DNA from: Paenibacillus silagei | GTDB lineage: Bacteria; Bacillota; Bacilli; Paenibacillales; Paenibacillaceae | Length of the DNA: 64,000 nt | Direction of reading: 5' to 3' | NCBI RefSeq assembly: GCF_017874735.1 | Contig: NZ_JAGGLV010000001.1 | Span: 682,001-746,000 of the forward strand | Shown here: piece after piece, positions 60,428 to 64,000 of the stretch | How positions within the stretch are numbered: the stretch's first letter is position 1 | Layout: each line of letters begins with the position of its first letter | The notes under the pieces: model-generated | Told to the model about the DNA's origin: nothing | Databases searched by the model: none | Seen by the model: only the letters and a program-made list of their open reading frames with translations | Program-made: the position numbers and the translations under genes

Positions 60428-60720
60428 GCACAATGTATGCTGTTTTTGATATACATTCGGGCTATGTGACTGCGAGTCAGCACAATGTATGCTGTTTTTG
60501 ATATACATTCGGGCTATGCGACTGCGAGTCAGCACAATGTATGCTGTTTTTGACATACATTCGGGCTATGCGACTGCGAGCCTGCACAATGTATGCTGTT
60601 TTTGATATACATTCAGGCCATGCGCCCGCATGTGAGCAGAATGTATACTGTTTTTGATATACATTCAGGCTATGCACTACCCAAGCCAGCACGATGTATA
60701 CTGTTCCTCACATGCATACT
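60428..60720. repeat. Tandem array of 52-bp repeats with internal hairpin
   Basis: Six consecutive units starting at 60428, 60480, 60532, 60584, 60636 and 60689 (period 52, last 53; the last unit is incomplete). Each begins GCACAATGTATGCTG and contains AATGTAT paired with ATACATT around a TGTTTTTG loop, followed by GGGCTATG. Units 1-4 are closest to each other; 5 and 6 drift. No spacers between units. Position: directly after the solute-binding lipoprotein and before the nik operon end. Confidence 0.9.
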
Positions 60721-60916
60721 GCCTTTACTGGTGAAATCAAGGTACACTCCTGCTCCCGGGGATCCTTCAGCCACATTCAGCAACTAAGTCATTGGACGAA
60801 TCCTTCTAATTAGAATGATAATGTATAGCGTGCAGCATATAAATTCTATATTTGAACAAAAAAATGAGCAAAAGGCAAGACCGTAGTCTCCTCTGTTGCT
60901 CACCGGATTTGGATTC
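60721..60916. other. Intergenic stretch, nothing recognised
   Basis: Between the tandem array and the stop of the nikE gene. AT-rich in the middle (60800-60860). No gene, RNA or clear terminator seen. Confidence 0.4.
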
Positions 60917-61777
60917 TTATTGTGCAGAGTCTCCTGACAGATCCGACAGACCGGGCAGCTCCCTGTGCCGGTTCCTCGGATGCTCCGCAAGCATGGAATC
61001 GAGTAAGCCCCGAACCGCAGGATGAGAGGACTGCAGGAACTGCTCCTTGCTGTCGTTATATTCCACGATCTTGCCCTGATCCATGACAGCCAGTGCGTCT
61101 GAGATCATACAGGCGGCCTTAATATCATGGGTGATGAACAGATAAGACAGGCCGAACGCAGCCCGCAGCTCCCCCAGCAGCCGCAAAATTTTCGCCCCAT
61201 TAATCATATCCAGACTACTAACCGCCTCGTCCAATACGATGAGCTTCGGCTTCAGCGCAATCGCCCTGGCGATATTGATCCGCTGCAGCTGTCCTCCGCT
61301 GAACTGGTAGGGCTGCTTCTGCATGTCTTCCGCGCTTAGTCCGACACACTCCAGCAGCTCACCTACCGCCCGCTTCTGCTCCTGAACGCTCAAGGACTCG
61401 TAATTGGACAGCGGCTCACCAATAATCTGCTCTGCTGTCATCCGGGGGTTCACGGCAGAATAACAATCCTGGAAGACCACCTGCAGATCGCGGCGGATGG
61501 TCCTGCGCGCCTGCGGGCTCAGCTTATACAGATCCTGTCCCTGAATCAGAACTTGGCCCGCGCGGGGCGGCTCCAGCCCGAGAATAACCCGGCCCAGTGT
61601 GCTTTTACCGGCTCCGCTTGATCCCAGCAGCCCCAGGCAGGTTCCCTCCTCTATATGAAGAGACACGCCGGACAACACATTATCCTGCTTCGCAGGACGC
61701 CTCCACCGGCGGGATGCAGCATAGGTATGGGTAACTTCCCTGACCTCAAGCATGTATTCTGCCGCTATTCCAGTCAT
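60917..61777 (-). CDS. nikE: Nickel/peptide ABC transporter ATPase NikE/OppF type
   Basis: 286-residue nucleotide-binding protein. Walker A GSSGAGKS lies near 55, the Q-loop VVFQDCYSAVNPRMT near 105, signature FSGGQLQR near 165 and Walker B LIVLDEAVSSLD near 185; ITHD follows. The VFQDxxSAVNPR and DEAVSxLD wording is characteristic of NikE/CntF proteins for nickel or metallophore import. Its start overlaps the NikD stop by four bases (ATGA). It is the last gene of the operon in this window. The substrate (nickel, other metal-metallophore complex, or peptide) cannot be fixed from sequence alone. Confidence 0.85.
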   Translation of the reverse strand: MTGIAAEYMLEVREVTHTYAASRRWRRPAKQDNVLSGVSLHIEEGTCLGLLGSSGAGKSTLGRVILGLEPPRAGQVLIQGQDLYKLSPQARRTIRRDLQVVFQDCYSAVNPRMTAEQIIGEPLSNYESLSVQEQKRAVGELLECVGLSAEDMQKQPYQFSGGQLQRINIARAIALKPKLIVLDEAVSSLDMINGAKILRLLGELRAAFGLSYLFITHDIKAACMISDALAVMDQGKIVEYNDSKEQFLQSSHPAVRGLLDSMLAEHPRNRHRELPGLSDLSGDSAQ

Positions 61778-62598
61778 AGCTGGCCCCCTAACTGCGGACT
61801 AAGCTGAAGCAGAGGCCTTGCTGCCAGCAGCTCCCGGGTGTATTCATGCCGGGGATGATCGAATAATTCGAATACATCGGCGGTCTCAACAATCCGCCCG
61901 TGCTGCATAACCGCAACTTCATCAGCCAGCTCCGCAATGACGCCGAGATCATGGGAGATCAGCAGAATAGCAGTCCCATGCTCCTGCCGCATCCGGTCCA
62001 GCTGCCGCAGCACCTGGAGCTGATTGGTCACATCCAGAGCCGTAGTAGGCTCATCGGCAATGATCACGGAGGGCTTCAGGCACAGGGTGAGCGCCAGCAT
62101 CACCCGCTGGAGCATCCCGCCGCTCAGCTCATACGGATACTTTCCCAGCAGCGCTGCGGGATCGGGCAGATTCACATCAGCCAGGGAGCGGATCGCGCAG
62201 GCTCTGGCTTCTTTTTTTCCCAGCTTCACATGTGTACGGATCGACTCCACGAATTGCACGCCGATGGTGTACACCGGAGAGAAGGCTGTCATCGGATTCT
62301 GCATAATCAGGGCAAGACTACTGCCGCGAAGCCTGCGCATGTCCTTCTCCGGAAGTCCGTTCAGCTCACGGGTATGCAGCCGGATACTGCCTTCGATCAC
62401 ACTCGTCTGCCGGTCCAGCATCTGGAGGAGCGCCAGCGATGTTACGGTTTTTCCGCTGCCGCTGCCTCCCACAAGACCCAGCACACGCCCCGGCTTCAGC
62501 TCCAGGTTAACATCCTCTATGAGGGTCAGATATCCTGCCGCTGTCTCCACAGATACCTTCAGATCCTTCACCTGCAGCACATATTCCGCTTGTTCCAT
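61774..62598 (-). CDS. nikD: Nickel/peptide ABC transporter ATPase NikD/OppD type
   Basis: 274 residues. Walker A GGSGSGKT lies near 42, the Q-loop MQNPMTAFSPVYT near 95, the signature LSGGMLQRVMLAL near 157, and Walker B VIIADEPTTALD near 178. The NPMTAFSP and GGMLQR wording fits NikD/CntD. It pairs with NikE in a heterodimer that powers the importer. There are 19 bases between the NikC stop and its start, and it is coupled to nikE by ATGA overlap. The C-terminal tail is short and lacks the oligopeptide-type Cys motif of many OppD proteins. Confidence 0.87.
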   Translation of the reverse strand: MEQAEYVLQVKDLKVSVETAAGYLTLIEDVNLELKPGRVLGLVGGSGSGKTVTSLALLQMLDRQTSVIEGSIRLHTRELNGLPEKDMRRLRGSSLALIMQNPMTAFSPVYTIGVQFVESIRTHVKLGKKEARACAIRSLADVNLPDPAALLGKYPYELSGGMLQRVMLALTLCLKPSVIIADEPTTALDVTNQLQVLRQLDRMRQEHGTAILLISHDLGVIAELADEVAVMQHGRIVETADVFELFDHPRHEYTRELLAARPLLQLSPQLGGQL

Positions 62599-62617
62599 GA
62601 TTCGCTCATACCTTCTT

Positions 62618-63448
62618 TCAGGAGCCTCGTTTGATCCCGTACCGTTCAGACAGCGCCTCGCCCAGCAGATTAAACGAAGCTACAACCATAATAATCATCA
62701 GGCCCGGATAGAGCATCAGCTCGGGATGATTGCGGATGAAGGATTTCCCTTCATTCAGCATCGCCCCCCATTCCGGTGTAGGCGCCTGGACGCCCAGGCC
62801 CAGGAAGGACATCGCCGAGATATCCATAATCGCCCAGCCCATCTCAAGCGTCCCAATCACCACAATCGACGGCAGAATATTGGGAATAAGGTGCCTGCTC
62901 ATGATCTGCCAGGGGGAAGAGCCGCTGATCCGCGCTGCCGTAATGAAATTCCGCTCCTTCAGGCTGACAATCATATTCCGGAACATCCGGGCGAAGTACA
63001 CCCACTGCACCAGCATCAGAGCAATAACCAATTGAGACAGGCCCGGCCCCAGGATCCCGATCAGACCGAAGACCAGAATCATACTGGGAAAAGACATAAT
63101 GCCATCGCACAACCGCATCAGTGCAGCATCCAGCCACCCGCCGCTGTACCCCGAAACCACTCCTGCGAGCAATCCCACCCCTAAGGAAGCGGCAAAAATA
63201 AGCGAGGCAAAGCCCAGCGAGATCCGTGTTCCATACAGCAGCCTGGATAGATTGTCCCGGCCCAGCTGATCTGTCCCCAGCAGATATTCCCACGAGGGCG
63301 GACTGAGCTTCGCTGCCAGGTTCACCCGTATCGGGTCATGCGGTGAGATCCACGGGGCCAACAGGCCAGCAAGACCAAACAGGATCAGCAGGCTGCCGCA
63401 GATCATGATCACTCTCTTGCCTTTGAAACGGCTGCTTAAGTTATTCAT
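62618..63448 (-). CDS. nikC: Nickel/peptide ABC transporter permease NikC/OppC type
   Basis: 276-residue inner membrane permease. N-terminal TM helix at about 14-32, the OppC-type segment HDPIRVNLAAKLSPPSWEYLLGTDQLGRDNLSRLLYGTRISL, then five TM helices and the EAA coupling loop near 165-190 (TAARISGSSPWQIMSRHLIPNI). The conserved GTDQLGRD motif is the family mark. Its start overlaps the NikB stop by four bases. With NikB it forms the membrane channel. No substrate-binding nikA is inside the window; it is expected further upstream, beyond position 64000. Confidence 0.9.
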   Translation of the reverse strand: MNNLSSRFKGKRVIMICGSLLILFGLAGLLAPWISPHDPIRVNLAAKLSPPSWEYLLGTDQLGRDNLSRLLYGTRISLGFASLIFAASLGVGLLAGVVSGYSGGWLDAALMRLCDGIMSFPSMILVFGLIGILGPGLSQLVIALMLVQWVYFARMFRNMIVSLKERNFITAARISGSSPWQIMSRHLIPNILPSIVVIGTLEMGWAIMDISAMSFLGLGVQAPTPEWGAMLNEGKSFIRNHPELMLYPGLMIIMVVASFNLLGEALSERYGIKRGS

Positions 63449-64000
63449 CCTTGGCTGGCCCTCCCTTTACGCGCAATTCGCGGGTCCAGGAACAGCTGCA
63501 GCAGATCGGCTATCAGATTGCTCCCGGCAATCACACAGACCGAGAGCATGACATAGCATTGAATCACCGGAATGTCACGGTTAATAATCGCTTCAATAAA
63601 GTACCGGCCGAAGCCCGGCCAGGAGAATACCTGCTCTACGATAATCGCCCCTGTCAGCAGCTTCCCCAGATTGATGCCCAGTCCTGTAATGAGCGGTGCT
63701 ATGGCAATTCTCAGCACGTATTTATACAGAATCACACGTTCCTTAATCCCTCTAGCCCGGGCATACCGGACATAAGCCTCCTTCAGCTCCTCCAGGACGG
63801 TCGTCCGCAGCAGGCGCGCGTAGATGGCAATCAGCCAGAGTGCCAGGGTAATAGACGGAAGAATCAGGTGCTGCACAGACCCTCTGCCCTCCACAGGCAG
63901 CCATTCCAGCTTAACCGAGATGAAGAACATCAGCAGATAGCCGATCCAGAAGACCGGAACACAAGCGCCGATATAGGCGAATACCCGGATCACATGATCT
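63445..64000 (-). CDS. nikB: Nickel/peptide ABC transporter permease NikB/OppB type (5' end outside window)
   Basis: Partial gene of at least 185 codons; the frame is open to the window edge, so the true start lies beyond. Visible are IRVFAYIGACVPVFWIGYLLMFFISV, the periplasmic segment LEWLPVEGRGS, the EAA loop TVLEELKEAYVRYARARGIKERVILYKYVLRIA and the C-terminal helices with ITGAIIVEQVFSWPGFGRYFIEAIINRDIPVIQ, a NikB/OppB signature. About 130 residues of the N terminus, including the first TM helix, are missing only because the window ends. Confidence 0.9.
   Translation of the reverse strand, partial: DHVIRVFAYIGACVPVFWIGYLLMFFISVKLEWLPVEGRGSVQHLILPSITLALWLIAIYARLLRTTVLEELKEAYVRYARARGIKERVILYKYVLRIAIAPLITGLGINLGKLLTGAIIVEQVFSWPGFGRYFIEAIINRDIPVIQCYVMLSVCVIAGSNLIADLLQLFLDPRIARKGRASQG

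Noticed and set aside
60428..60720. CRISPR array
   Set aside because: Units of 52 bases follow each other without unique spacers, and no cas genes are seen.
62024..63184. Long plus-strand open frame opposite the nik genes
   Set aside because: It is the antisense of well-supported nikD and nikC and has Pro/Arg/His-rich low-complexity composition with no ribosome binding site.

Overview
The window looks like a chromosomal segment of a Paenibacillus-type Firmicute. Supporting signs are mid-range base composition in most genes, strong GGAGG ribosome binding sites with frequent TTG and GTG starts, an SLH-anchored surface protein, a LipO-type solute-binding lipoprotein next to a membrane-bound AraC regulator, and a large number of one-component regulators. 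The genus is inferred from gene style and not proven.

Layout. (1) 0-13 kb: small regulator-plus-enzyme pairs (XRE-TPR regulator, csaA, monooxygenases, SDR with TetR, PadR with SDR, ada with a PEP-mutase-like gene, YafY, DinB, MBL hydrolase with MerR). Several decayed fragments lie between them (HxlR/RidA, TetR/MBL, serine hydrolase). (2) 13-25 kb: two near-identical 747-codon U32 family genes in direct orientation enclose a VncRS/Vex-like two-component and ABC export module with a VanZ-NPCBM fusion; a serine hydrolase follows. (3) 25-45 kb: accessory DNA ending exactly at the 3' end of rlmH. (4) 45-53 kb: two tandem BlaI / M56 (BlaR1-like) / anchored-ectodomain operons. (5) 53-64 kb: a secreted PAP2 phosphatase with autotransporter-type repeat and SLH domains, an AraC-type membrane regulator and its solute-binding lipoprotein, a 52-bp tandem repeat array, and a Nik/Opp-type importer operon cut by the window edge.

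Main discovery candidate: the last codons of rlmH (Gly-Glu-Pro-Tyr-His-Lys-stop) carry a 17-bp core that recurs in the same orientation at 34.5, 29.2 and 25.4 kb. This is the position and type of site used by staphylococcal SCC elements (rlmH/orfX attachment site). A damaged large serine recombinase lies between the two rlmH-proximal sites. The simplest reading is a stack of up to three SCC-like cassettes at rlmH. The rlmH-proximal one carries an AT-rich trio of unfamiliar genes, one with a PD-(D/E)xK nuclease signature, that looks like defence cargo.

Second candidate: the tandem BlaI/M56 operons, where the penicillin-sensing domain of BlaR1 is replaced by an ectodomain that is also made as a separate membrane-anchored protein by the next gene, as if receptor and partner share one sensing or interaction module.
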